A stretch of 12,426 bases of DNA from positions 1 through 12,426 of the forward strand of contig DAIMKF010000046.1 in the NCBI GenBank assembly GCA_036721855.1. Reading direction: 5' to 3'. The translations under genes and the position numbers were made by a program. This stretch comes from JAHDNZ01 sp036721855. Lineage in GTDB: Bacteria > Bacillota > DTU065. Positions 1 through 6,729 of this stretch are shown here, in pieces (within the stretch, counting starts at the first letter, position 1; the number at the start of each line of letters is the position of its first letter). The notes under the pieces are model-generated. The model made no database searches. It saw only the letters and a program-made list of their open reading frames with translations, and had not been told where the DNA came from.

Positions 1-54
1 ATAAGTTCAACATGACATTATCACAGAATAACTACACCAAAAAGGTTGCTAATG

Positions 55-83
55 TTGACAGCAAATCCTAGAGATGTTATAAT
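55..83 (+). promoter_or_regulatory. Sigma-A-type promoter of the infC-rpmI-rplT operon
   Basis: The -35 box TTGACA (55-60) and the -10 box TATAAT (78-83) are both exact consensus and are separated by the optimal 17 bases. Transcription should begin near position 90, just before the leader hairpins. This is the strongest promoter in the window, as expected for a ribosomal-protein operon whose output is then limited by attenuation downstream. Confidence 0.9.
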
Positions 84-98
84 TCAAAGCGTAAAAAG

Positions 99-200
99 AA
101 GAAGCTTCCCGCTTCTCACCTTACGGCACTGCTAGTAAGGTTACTGATTAAGCATTAAATAGTTTGCTTGAGAGGAGCGGGTAAATTCCGCTCTTTTTTT
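99..200 (+). promoter_or_regulatory. L20-type ribosomal protein leader (attenuator) upstream of infC
   Basis: The leader holds three nested pairings seen directly: AGAAGC (100-105) with GCTTCT (111-116); ACCTTAC (118-124) with GTAAGGT (135-141), perfect; and a terminator GAGCGG (175-180) with CCGCTC (188-193). CCCGCTTCTC (108-117) can also pair with GAGGAGCGGG (172-181) through one G-U wobble. That pairing would consume the 5' arm of the terminator, so the two folds exclude each other. This architecture and its place before infC-rpmI-rplT match the known L20 leader of Firmicutes, in which L20 bound to an rRNA mimic promotes termination. The family assignment is from memory of layout, not from a covariance search. 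Confidence 0.8.
175..200 (+). terminator. Conditional terminator of the infC leader
   Basis: A GC-rich 6-bp stem, GAGCGG/CCGCTC, with a 7-base loop is followed at once by seven T residues (194-200). It lies 29 bases before the infC start, so it is an attenuator rather than the end of an upstream gene. Confidence 0.85.
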
Positions 201-229
201 GTGTATTTAATCTTAGGGAGGGAAGAGAT

Positions 230-739
230 ATTAGCAAAGACCTTAGAATCAATGACCAGATCAAGGCTAAAAAAGTCAGGGTTGTTTTAGATACTGGTGA
301 ACAGTTAGGAGTTTTAGATATTCGGGAGGCCATTAAGGCTGCTGAAGAAAGAAATCTCGATCTTGTTGAGATCGCACCTACTGCAACACCACCTGTCTGC
401 CGTATTATGAATTATGGCAAATACAAATATGAACAGAGTAAACGCGAGAGAGAATCACGTAAAAACCAAAAAGTCATTGATGTCAAGGAACTGAGGATCA
501 CACCGTCTACTGATGTACATGATCTTGATGTTAAAACAAATCGTGCCAAAGAGTTCCTTTCTCGTGGCAACAAAGTAAAATTCAGTGTTCGTTTTCGTGG
601 CAGAGAAATTGTGCATGCTCATTTAGGGCAAAAAATGCTCTCCGGCATTGCTGAAAAACTCTCTGACTCGGCTGAACTCGAAAGAGCTCCAAGACTTGAG
701 GGGCAGAATATGGTCATGATTTTAGCACCAAAGCAGTAA
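230..739 (+). CDS. infC: Translation initiation factor IF-3, ATT start
   Basis: IF-3 binds the 30S subunit, keeps it apart from 50S and checks start-codon/initiator-tRNA pairing. The reading frame opens at ATT (230-232), 7 bases after the ribosome binding site AGGGAGGG (215-222), and gives 169 residues, the normal family length. The first Met codon (407) is only residue 60, inside the IF-3 signature RIMNYGKYKYEQ at the domain linker, so starting there would delete the whole N-terminal domain. The N-terminal part contains the expected RINDQIKAKKVRVV and LDLVEIAPTATPPVCR. The C-terminal domain (about 80-169) is complete and ends in MVMILAPKQ. An AUU start is a known hallmark of infC and permits autoregulation, because IF-3 itself discriminates against it. 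First gene of infC-rpmI-rplT, downstream of the L20-type leader. Confidence 0.95.
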   Translation: MSKDLRINDQIKAKKVRVVLDTGEQLGVLDIREAIKAAEERNLDLVEIAPTATPPVCRIMNYGKYKYEQSKRERESRKNQKVIDVKELRITPSTDVHDLDVKTNRAKEFLSRGNKVKFSVRFRGREIVHAHLGQKMLSGIAEKLSDSAELERAPRLEGQNMVMILAPKQ

Positions 740-757
740 TGATAGGGGGTAACCAAA

Positions 758-955
758 ATGCCAAAGCTAAAAACCCACAGAGGTGCAGCTAAGCGGTTTA
801 AGCTAACAGCTACCGGCAAGGTAAAAAGAAGTAAGGCTTATACCAGCCACTTAATGAGTAATAAAACCCAAAAACAAAAAAGAAAATTGCGTAAAGCTGG
901 TATCATGTTTGAAGGAGAAGCTAAAAGAGTACGCAAGCTGCTACCATATTCATAA
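758..955 (+). CDS. rpmI: 50S ribosomal protein L35
   Basis: A 65-residue, very basic protein of the exact usual L35 length. It begins PKLKTHRGAAKRFKLTATGK, which is the family hallmark, and carries the KRKLRKAG segment. It is a small late-assembly component of the large subunit. ATG is preceded by AGGGGGT (744-750) at 7 bases. The gene sits 18 bases after infC and 26 before rplT, the standard bacterial order, and is co-transcribed with both. Confidence 0.97.
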   Translation: MPKLKTHRGAAKRFKLTATGKVKRSKAYTSHLMSNKTQKQKRKLRKAGIMFEGEAKRVRKLLPYS

Positions 956-981
956 GGAAAATTGAAGGAAGGTGAACCGCT

Positions 982-1335
982 ATGCCACGTGCGGTAAGTG
1001 GAGTTACTAAACGCCGTCGCCATAAAAAAGTTCTTAAGATGGCTCAAGGATATTTTGGTTCTAAACATAAGCTATATAGACCGGCTAATGAACAGGTTAT
1101 GAAATCTTTATGGTATGCTTATGTTCACAGAAGAACAAAAAAACGTGAATATCGTCGTCTTTGGATTACCAGAATTAACGCAGCAACTAGAAACTACGGT
1201 ATGAGCTATTCTACCTTTATGGGTGGGTTAAGAAAAGCCGGTGTTCAGGTAAACCGTAAGATATTAGCTGATATGGCTATAAAAGATACAGCTGGTTTTG
1301 AAAAACTAGTGGAAGTTGCTAAAACTGCAAAGTAA
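982..1335 (+). CDS. rplT: 50S ribosomal protein L20
   Basis: A 117-residue basic protein of typical length. The start PRAVSGVTKRRRHKKVLKMA, the segment GYFGSKHKLYRPA and the C-terminal part with YSTFMGGLRKAGVQVNRKIL are characteristic of L20. L20 binds 23S rRNA early in large-subunit assembly, and in Firmicutes it represses its own operon by binding the leader, here 99-200. GGAAGGTG (967-974) lies 7 bases before ATG. It is the last gene of the operon, since a terminator starts 7 bases after the stop. Confidence 0.97.
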   Translation: MPRAVSGVTKRRRHKKVLKMAQGYFGSKHKLYRPANEQVMKSLWYAYVHRRTKKREYRRLWITRINAATRNYGMSYSTFMGGLRKAGVQVNRKILADMAIKDTAGFEKLVEVAKTAK

Positions 1336-1341
1336 TTATTC

Positions 1342-1364
1342 GGTCCGCATTGCGGGCCTTTTTT
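1342..1364 (+). terminator. Rho-independent terminator of infC-rpmI-rplT
   Basis: GGTCCGC (1342-1348) pairs with GCGGGCC (1352-1358) around a 3-base loop, with one T-G wobble, and six T residues follow. It closes the ribosomal operon. Confidence 0.9.
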
Positions 1365-1391
1365 CTAAAATGAGAAGAGCTTAAAAAGGCG

Positions 1392-1420
1392 TTAAAAAGA
1401 CTCTGGATAATATTTATAAC
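1392..1420 (+). promoter_or_regulatory. Possible promoter for the RNA methyltransferase gene
   Basis: TTAAAA (1392-1397) and TATAAC (1415-1420) are separated by 17 bases. The -10 box matches at five of six positions and the -35 at four. It lies between the rplT terminator and the methyltransferase gene, which otherwise has no visible promoter. It would give a leader of about 180 bases in which I see no convincing structure. In AT-rich DNA such matches arise easily. Confidence 0.35.
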
Positions 1421-1610
1421 TTAAAATAGGTAATTGTATACCATATTAATAAAGAAGGTACAGTTACATAGCAAAATCGAAATGTAGTTAACTTATTTTG
1501 TTACCAAACACTTAAAAAACCGGTATATCAACTTCACTGATCCTAAAATGGATAGAATTAAAATGCAAAATCTTAAATTACGAAGATTTAGAGTGCAAGG
1601 AGGTGTTGGT

Positions 1611-2375
1611 TTGATTCCTTATAGTAAACTAATTAAAGCCCTTGAAGATCGTAAGACTCGCAAAAAAGAAGGTTTATTTGTTCTTGAAGGTCCTAAGTTG
1701 TTGGCAGAAGCATTAAGTGCCAAGCTTAAATTAAAAGCTGTTTTAGTTAGTAAAGCGGTTAAAGAAGCTGAACTTATTGATGCGGCTAAAAAACTTTGCC
1801 CTGTTTATATGCTTGACACCAAAGAGTTTTTAGCCTTAAGCTCAACAGTTACACCACAAGGTGTGTTATCTATTGCCGAAATGCCAAAATATACACTGGC
1901 AGATATTAATCCGGAACCATTCTTTTTAGTATTAGACAGTATTCAAGATCCAGGCAATCTAGGCACACTCTTTCGTAGTGCTCTGGCATCCGGTGCCGGT
2001 GGTTTAATACTACTGAAAAATACAGTCGATCCGTTTAATCCTAAAGTAGTTAGAAGTGCCATGGGAGCTCTTTTCAAACTACCGTTTGTTTGTGAGGTAC
2101 TGATAGAGGAGCTTCAAGAATTTAGTTTTGAGCTTTGGGCAGCAGTATTAGATGAAGCTAAACCTTATTATGAAATAAAGCCTAAACAAGGAGTTGGGCT
2201 TATTATAGGTAATGAGGGAAATGGTATATCTTTAGATGTGGCTAAGCTTGCAAAACAAAGGGTTCACATTCCCATAGATCCACGTTCTGAGTCTCTTAAC
2301 GCAGCCACAGCAGCAAGTGTGGTACTTTTTTATTTAAGGAAAGAACTACTTGGGAAAAATGATCCTAAAAAATAA
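1611..2375 (+). CDS. SpoU/TrmH-family RNA 2'-O-methyltransferase (YsgA/RlmP-like)
   Basis: Transfers a methyl group from S-adenosylmethionine to a ribose 2'-OH of structured RNA. The start is TTG at 1611, because AAGGAGGTG (1597-1605) sits immediately upstream; an in-frame ATG at 1548 has no such site. The result is 254 residues, normal for the family. An N-terminal substrate-binding domain (EGLFVLEGPKLLAEA, about 20-34) precedes the knotted SPOUT domain with its three motifs: LDSIQDPGNLGTLFRSA (108-124, with Asn116 and Arg122), LIIGNEGNGIS (197-207) and IPIDPRSESLNAATAASV (220-237). The position just before pheST matches B. subtilis ysgA, which I recall as RlmP, a 23S rRNA A-loop guanosine methylase; the exact target here is inferred from synteny only. 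The family is certain, the substrate is not. Confidence 0.92.
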   Translation: MIPYSKLIKALEDRKTRKKEGLFVLEGPKLLAEALSAKLKLKAVLVSKAVKEAELIDAAKKLCPVYMLDTKEFLALSSTVTPQGVLSIAEMPKYTLADINPEPFFLVLDSIQDPGNLGTLFRSALASGAGGLILLKNTVDPFNPKVVRSAMGALFKLPFVCEVLIEELQEFSFELWAAVLDEAKPYYEIKPKQGVGLIIGNEGNGISLDVAKLAKQRVHIPIDPRSESLNAATAASVVLFYLRKELLGKNDPKK

Positions 2376-2552
2376 AAGCCAATTATAAGAGTATATTTTA
2401 TTTACCTGCTAAGCTTTTTGGGATGCCATAAGTTTTACAATTAAGAACATACAAAATTTCCCATCAACTAAGGTTGGCTTTTAAGCGTAAGGGCAGCAAA
2501 AAGCTGTCATTTCTTATTGGTATTGGAGATTCTTGAACTTCTTAGGCTGTAC

Positions 2553-2581
2553 TTGAGCAGAATAGATATATATGCTATAAT
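2553..2581 (+). promoter_or_regulatory. Promoter of the yqzL-like/T-box/pheST unit
   Basis: TTGAGC (2553-2558) and a perfect TATAAT (2576-2581) are 17 bases apart, and a TG lies just before the -10 box (2573-2574), resembling an extended -10. Transcription would start near 2588. This leaves about 130 bases before T-box stem I, more than usual, and that space is filled by the 30-codon gene at 2620-2712. Confidence 0.8.
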
Positions 2582-2619
2582 CTAAGCAAACATAGCGGCT
2601 GTGAAAGGTGGGGCTCCAC

Positions 2620-2712
2620 TTGTTTAATGCTGAATTTTTCTGGCGGTTATTCGAGCTCACCGGGTCGTTAGTAGCTTATCTTATGTATAAAGAACTACAA
2701 AATAAAAGCTAA
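2620..2712 (+). CDS. YqzL-like small protein, 30 residues, Phe-rich
   Basis: A short open frame starts at TTG (2620), 9 bases after AGGTG (2606-2610) within a purine-rich AAAGGTGGGG stretch, and ends at TAA (2710-2712). Its product has the spacing I remember for the YqzL-like family of tiny Firmicute proteins: Trp8, Phe11, Thr14-Gly15, Tyr20-Leu21 and Tyr23-Lys24-Glu25, reading FFWRLFELTGSLVAYLMYKE. The function of that family is unknown to me. It lies between promoter 2553-2581 and the Phe T-box, ending about 8 bases before stem I, so it is the first cistron of the pheST transcript. Four of its first eleven residues are Phe (2, 6, 7, 11), so a leader-peptide role for pheST is the main alternative. 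The family call rests on remembered pattern, not a search. Confidence 0.65.
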   Translation: MFNAEFFWRLFELTGSLVAYLMYKELQNKS

Positions 2713-2715
2713 GAC

Positions 2716-2950
2716 GAAGAAAAGTACTAAGTGTGCCACCAGCAGGGACAGAGAATCATAGACTGCGAGTTCTCTGGGTTGTGCCCACTTAAGAAGTTCA
2801 CTTTCGAGCTGCAGCCTGAAGCCTTTTGGTGTGTAGGTACTGCCGGGTTCTCCCGTTACAGTGAATATTAAGAGAAGGACTTAATTGTTCTTAATCAGGG
2901 TGGTACCACGGGCCTGACTCGTCCCTTGCGAGTCAGGCTATTTCTTTTTT
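2716..2950 (+). promoter_or_regulatory. T-box riboswitch, tRNA-Phe specific
   Basis: A full T-box leader. Lower stem I is AAAGT (2721-2725) with ACTTT (2800-2804), and upper stem I is AAGTG (2729-2733) with CACTT (2786-2790). These enclose a specifier loop in which TTC (2797-2799) lies directly before the lower stem, so the specifier is the Phe codon UUC. The apical part pairs CAGAGAA (2749-2755) with TTCTCTG (2770-2776). A stem III candidate pairs ACTG and CGGG (2839-2847) with CCCG and CAGT (2852-2862). The T-box sequence itself, AGGGTGGTACCACGGG, is at 2897-2912 and leads into the terminator. Uncharged tRNA-Phe is expected to stabilise the antiterminator and switch on pheST. Confidence 0.95.
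2912..2950 (+). terminator. T-box-controlled terminator before pheS
   Basis: A perfect 10-bp stem, GCCTGACTCG (2912-2921) with CGAGTCAGGC (2929-2938), is followed by a T-rich run to 2950. Its 5' arm abuts the T-box sequence, so the antiterminator and the terminator compete. The pheS ribosome binding site starts at the next base. Confidence 0.95.
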
Positions 2951-2964
2951 AGGAGGGAATTCAA

Positions 2965-3975
2965 TTGGAACTAAAAAAAATAGCCCAGGATGTATGGGCC
3001 GAACTAGAAGAAATAGCAGATCTTGCTACTTTGGAAAAATTCCGAGTTAAGTACTTAGGGAAAAAAGGTGCTATAACTAACCTTTTAAGATCAATGGGTA
3101 ATCTTGCTAAAGAAGAAAGGCCTATCTTTGGCAAGGCGGTAAATGATCTATCCAAGCAAGTAGAAGAAAGGCTTCTAAAAAAAGAAGCTGAGTTAAAAGA
3201 GAAAGCCAGACTTTTTCAGTTAAAGAAGGAGACTTTAGATGTAACACTACCGGGTCGAAAAGCCATCCTCGGATACAGACATCCAATTAAACAAGTTATG
3301 GAAGAGATTGAAACCATCTTTCTAAACATGGGCTATACAATTGCTGAAGGATTTGAGGTAGAAGATGACTACCATAATTTTGAAGCGCTAAACATCCCCA
3401 AAGATCATCCCTCCCGCGATATGCAGGATACTTTTTGGGTTGATTCCGACATTCTTATCAGAACACATACCTCATCAGTACAAAGCCGAATTATGGAAAA
3501 ACAGGATCCACCAGTTAGAATTATTGCTCCTGGCAGAGTTTACCGCTGTGATGATGATGTAACTCATTCGCCAATGTTTCACCAGGTAGAAGGTTTGGTT
3601 ATAGATCAAGGAATTACTTTTGGTGATCTTAAATGGACACTTACAATCTTTCTTAAAGCTCTTTTCGGCGAAGAGAGGGAGGTTAGATTTCGTCCCAGCT
3701 ACTTCCCCTTTACCGAACCAAGCTGTGAGGTAGATGTCAGTTGTTTTGCCTGTGAGGGAGTTGGCTGTCGTTTATGCAAGCATACCGGTTGGATTGAGAT
3801 TCTCGGTTCAGGCCTTGTACATCCAAACGTTTTGAGGAATGTGGGCTATAACCCCATGGAAGTAAGTGGTTTTGCTTTTGGACTCGGCATTGAACGGATA
3901 GCCATGCTTCGTTATGGTATTGATGATATTCGCCTGTTCTTTGAAAGTGATATGCGTTTTTTAAGACAGTTTTAA
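2965..3975 (+). CDS. pheS: Phenylalanyl-tRNA synthetase alpha subunit
   Basis: Catalytic subunit of the alpha2-beta2 class II enzyme that charges tRNA-Phe. It has 336 residues, a normal length. It starts at TTG, 7 bases after AGGAGGG (2951-2957); no ATG is available nearby. The N-terminal coiled-coil arm (about 1-90) is followed by the catalytic core. Class II motif 2 is around GRVYRCDDDVTHSPMFHQVE (190-209), and motif 3 is GFAFGLGIERIAML (302-315). Ala304, in GFAFG, corresponds to the residue that sizes the Phe pocket in E. coli. The end, DDIRLFFESDMRFLRQF, is typical. Four cysteines (260, 263, 268, 271) form a C-x2-C-x4-C-x2-C pattern seen in Firmicute PheS. Controlled by the T-box directly upstream and followed 15 bases later by pheT. 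Confidence 0.98.
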   Translation: MELKKIAQDVWAELEEIADLATLEKFRVKYLGKKGAITNLLRSMGNLAKEERPIFGKAVNDLSKQVEERLLKKEAELKEKARLFQLKKETLDVTLPGRKAILGYRHPIKQVMEEIETIFLNMGYTIAEGFEVEDDYHNFEALNIPKDHPSRDMQDTFWVDSDILIRTHTSSVQSRIMEKQDPPVRIIAPGRVYRCDDDVTHSPMFHQVEGLVIDQGITFGDLKWTLTIFLKALFGEEREVRFRPSYFPFTEPSCEVDVSCFACEGVGCRLCKHTGWIEILGSGLVHPNVLRNVGYNPMEVSGFAFGLGIERIAMLRYGIDDIRLFFESDMRFLRQF

Positions 3976-3990
3976 GGAGGTAAAAAAAAG

Positions 3991-6345
3991 ATGCAAGTTC
4001 CAGTGGAATGGTTAAAAGATTATATAAAAACCGATAAAGATGCTAAAACACTAGCTAAACTTCTTACCTCCACAGGCTCGGAAGCAGAAGGGCTAGAACG
4101 TTTTAGCCAAGTGGTAAAAAACCTAGTTGTAGGTCGGATTGAAAGTATTGAAAAACATCCTGATGCCGATAGATTGAGTATCTGCCAGATCAATGTGGGA
4201 AAAATAGTTCAGATTGTAACAGGTGCGAGCAATATTAAAGAGGGAGATTATGTACCGGTAGCCCTAGCTGGCTCTGAACTACCAAATGGTTTGAAAATTA
4301 AAACCCAAAGATTAAGAGGCATAGAATCAGCAGGTATGCTTTGTTCTGAAGAAGAGTTGGGTTTGGAAGAAAATTCAGCAGGCATTTTTATCTTACCAGG
4401 TAATGAATATACACCAGGCGAGGATCTAAACCCCATTCTCAAGTTAGGCACTGAGATTCTCTTTTTTGATATAACACCCAACCGGGTAGACTGTTTAAGC
4501 ATGATAGGTATGGCAAGAGAAGTAGGTATTATAGAGAATAAAACCGTAGAACTTCCTATAGTTAGCTTAACCGAAATATCTAAAAAGGCTACCGAGGTAA
4601 TTAAGGTTAAGATAGTGGCCAAAGAACTTTGCTCGCGATATGCTTGTCGTATCATTGGTGATATCAAACTCGGACCAGCACCCCTTTGGATGCAGCAGCG
4701 ATTGATTGCTGCAGGTATGAGGCCAATTAACAATGTTGTTGATATAACTAACTATGTCATGCTAGAAATGGGTCAGCCTTTGCATGCCTTTGATGCTAGC
4801 TTTGTTGAAGATGGGGAAATAATTGTCAGAGAAGCGGAAGCAGACGAAATCATAAAAACTTTAGATGGAATAGAACGTAAGTTGGAAAAAGGTATGCTTT
4901 TGATAGCCGATAGAAACAAACCTTTGGCTTTAGCTGGGATAATGGGCGGAGAGTCAAGTGAGATTACAGAACAAACAACCACTGTGTTGTTAGAATCTGC
5001 CAACTTTGACCGAGCGACAATTCGCAGAACAGCAAGAAAGCTTGGCCTAAGAAGCGAAGCTTCTTCACGCTTTGAAAAAGGCCTAGATCCGGAAATTGTT
5101 CTTCCGGCACTTAATCGTGCGGCAGATCTTTTAGAAAAGTATGCCTCAGGTCACGTTTATCAAGGAGTTGTAATAGCAGACAACTATCAACCTAAAAAAA
5201 CGCTTATAAAAACCAAGGTTTCCTTTTTAAATCAACGCTTAGGTTTAACTATAAAAGCCACTAAGATGGCTCAAATACTTGAGGATGTTGGTATTAAAGT
5301 GGAATTATCTAATGACGATCTTACTGCAACTATACCAAGTTATAGGCGGGACATTGAGTATGATATGGACTTAGCCGAAGAGATTGCCCGAATTTACGGC
5401 TATGACAACATTCCTCTTACCATACCCAAGGGGAAACTGGCCTCAAAAGGTCTTAGTGATCTGCAGAAGGTGGAAAGAATAATTGCTAGGGAGTTAGCTA
5501 GCCAGGGCTATACAGAGATTATTACCTATAGCTTTTTGGCTGAGAAAAAACTACAGGGTCTTCCTGGTGTACCTGTTAGAATCGCAAATCCCTTAAGTGA
5601 AGAACAGGCGGTTCTAAGAACAAGTCTGCTTCCAAGTCTACTTGGAGCAATTGAAAATAATTTTAATCGTCAGGAAAAGAGCTTGGCTTTTTATGAGATC
5701 GCTAAAACCTATAACAAAAAAGAAGCAGCTCTACCCGAAGAAAAATTAATGTTAGGAATGGTTCTTACAGGCAGGACAGCTGATTATTTCAACACTAAGG
5801 GTCGTGAAGTCGATTTTTATGATCTTAAAGGTGTGGCAGAGTACCTGGCGGCACGTTTAAGGTTAGGTTTTAGTTACCTAGCTACAAAAAGACCGAAAAT
5901 GCATCCGGGTCAAACCGCAGATATCTTTTTAGGGGGCAAGTTAATTGGTTATCTAGGTCAGGTAGATCCCAGCCTTGTTATCCAGCCGGTTTACTACTTA
6001 GAAATCGAGTTGGAACCTCTGGCGGTGGGACTTAGCCATATTCCTTCTTATAAGGCTTTAACACGTTTTCCCGCAGTATTAAGAGATCTGGCTTTAGTTG
6101 GCCCCAAAACGGTTCCGGCAGAAAATCTTATCAAAGCTATCTATGAAGCAGGAGGAACGTATTTAAGAAGTGTAGAATTATTTGATATGTATACCAGTGC
6201 TCAGATTGGAGTGGAAAATCGTTCTTTAGCCTATTCTCTAATCTTTCAAAGCGAAGAGAGGACATTAACAGATGCGGAAATAGACAGCCTCCTGCAAAAC
6301 ATTACCGCAAAAATGGCAACACTTGGATTTTCTATACGCAGTTAA
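3991..6345 (+). CDS. pheT: Phenylalanyl-tRNA synthetase beta subunit
   Basis: Non-catalytic subunit that binds tRNA-Phe and edits mischarged Tyr-tRNA-Phe. Its 784 residues are close to the usual 800. Domains in order: an OB-fold tRNA-binding domain (about 42-150, with HPDADRLSICQINVG and RGIESAGMLCSEEELGL), the B3/B4 editing domain (about 210-385, with PINNVVDITNYVMLEMGQPL and LALAGIMGG), the B5 domain (about 400-475, ending EEIARIYGYDNIP), a catalytic-like core, and the anticodon-binding FDX-ACB domain (about 690-784, with FPAVLRDLALV and ending LGFSIRS). AAGGAGGT (3974-3981) overlaps the pheS stop, so the two subunits are translationally linked. No frameshift or missing domain was seen. Confidence 0.98.
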   Translation: MQVPVEWLKDYIKTDKDAKTLAKLLTSTGSEAEGLERFSQVVKNLVVGRIESIEKHPDADRLSICQINVGKIVQIVTGASNIKEGDYVPVALAGSELPNGLKIKTQRLRGIESAGMLCSEEELGLEENSAGIFILPGNEYTPGEDLNPILKLGTEILFFDITPNRVDCLSMIGMAREVGIIENKTVELPIVSLTEISKKATEVIKVKIVAKELCSRYACRIIGDIKLGPAPLWMQQRLIAAGMRPINNVVDITNYVMLEMGQPLHAFDASFVEDGEIIVREAEADEIIKTLDGIERKLEKGMLLIADRNKPLALAGIMGGESSEITEQTTTVLLESANFDRATIRRTARKLGLRSEASSRFEKGLDPEIVLPALNRAADLLEKYASGHVYQGVVIADNYQPKKTLIKTKVSFLNQRLGLTIKATKMAQILEDVGIKVELSNDDLTATIPSYRRDIEYDMDLAEEIARIYGYDNIPLTIPKGKLASKGLSDLQKVERIIARELASQGYTEIITYSFLAEKKLQGLPGVPVRIANPLSEEQAVLRTSLLPSLLGAIENNFNRQEKSLAFYEIAKTYNKKEAALPEEKLMLGMVLTGRTADYFNTKGREVDFYDLKGVAEYLAARLRLGFSYLATKRPKMHPGQTADIFLGGKLIGYLGQVDPSLVIQPVYYLEIELEPLAVGLSHIPSYKALTRFPAVLRDLALVGPKTVPAENLIKAIYEAGGTYLRSVELFDMYTSAQIGVENRSLAYSLIFQSEERTLTDAEIDSLLQNITAKMATLGFSIRS

Positions 6346-6351
6346 AAATTT

Positions 6352-6395
6352 ATATCCCATGCAGGAGGAGTTTTACCTGCATGGGATATTATTTT
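6352..6395 (+). terminator. Long perfect hairpin between pheT and zapA, probable terminator
   Basis: ATATCCCATGCAGG (6352-6365) and CCTGCATGGGATAT (6376-6389) are perfectly complementary over 14 bp, with a 10-base loop. The downstream tract is only TATTTT (6390-6395) before the zapA ribosome binding site, so termination may be partial. It starts 7 bases after the pheT stop. It may lower readthrough into zapA or protect the pheST transcript from 3' decay. Confidence 0.65.
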
Positions 6396-6407
6396 GGGGG
6401 TGAAAAT

Positions 6408-6668
6408 ATGGACGAGCAGATTAAGAGGGTAAAGGTACGCTTATTAGGAAAAGAATATAGTATTAGAACAGATCAACCTGTGAAAAAAATCGAAGCTATG
6501 GCTAATGAACTAAATAATCAACTAGACAATTTAGGTAATAAGTTTCCCAATCTCACCAATACCGATCTAGCCCTTCTGGCAGGACTGACACTTATGGAAG
6601 AGATCGAAAAGCTAAAAGAAGAAAAAAAAGAACTCTGGGAACTTTTAGGAGAAGCTACCAACAAATAA
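6408..6668 (+). CDS. zapA: Cell division protein ZapA
   Basis: A small FtsZ-ring stabiliser that cross-links FtsZ filaments at mid-cell. It is 86 residues, typical of Gram-positive ZapA. It begins MDEQIKRVKVRLLGKEYSIR, the usual ZapA beta-strand start, and ends in a charged helical segment (about 60-80, EEIEKLKEEKKELWELL) expected to form the coiled coil. I chose ATG 6408 because GGGGGTG (6396-6402) lies just upstream. The in-frame ATG at 6381 lies inside the 3' arm of the preceding hairpin and has no binding site. Its place after pheT and before cvpA-polX is the conserved Firmicute order (B. subtilis pheT ... zapA-yshB-polX). Confidence 0.92.
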   Translation: MDEQIKRVKVRLLGKEYSIRTDQPVKKIEAMANELNNQLDNLGNKFPNLTNTDLALLAGLTLMEEIEKLKEEKKELWELLGEATNK

Positions 6669-6729
6669 TTTTATAGCTGTAAAATAAGGTTCTAGATGGG
6701 GGGATGGCGAGCTACTTGGCTCATTAACC

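Noticed and set aside
1548..1610. Upstream in-frame ATG for the RNA methyltransferase, adding 21 residues
   Set aside because: The ribosome binding site AAGGAGGTG at 1597-1605 lies inside this extension and points to TTG 1611. The extra residues look unlike the family N-terminus.
2374..2510. Possible terminator after the methyltransferase: AAAAGCCAA (2374-2382)/TTGGCTTTT (2474-2482), or the hairpin GGCAGC (2492-2497)/GCTGTC (2503-2508)
   Set aside because: The first pair is about 90 bases apart and the second is weak, with only a short T tract. Neither is convincing as the end of the transcript.
4248..4733. 161-codon minus-strand open frame within pheT
   Set aside because: It is the shadow of a certain gene on the opposite strand, with no domain or binding site of its own. 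The same applies to the minus frames at 7383-7781, 9868-10107 and 619-819.
6381..6407. Upstream in-frame ATG for zapA
   Set aside because: It is buried in the 3' arm of the 14-bp hairpin and has no binding site, whereas GGGGGTG serves ATG 6408.
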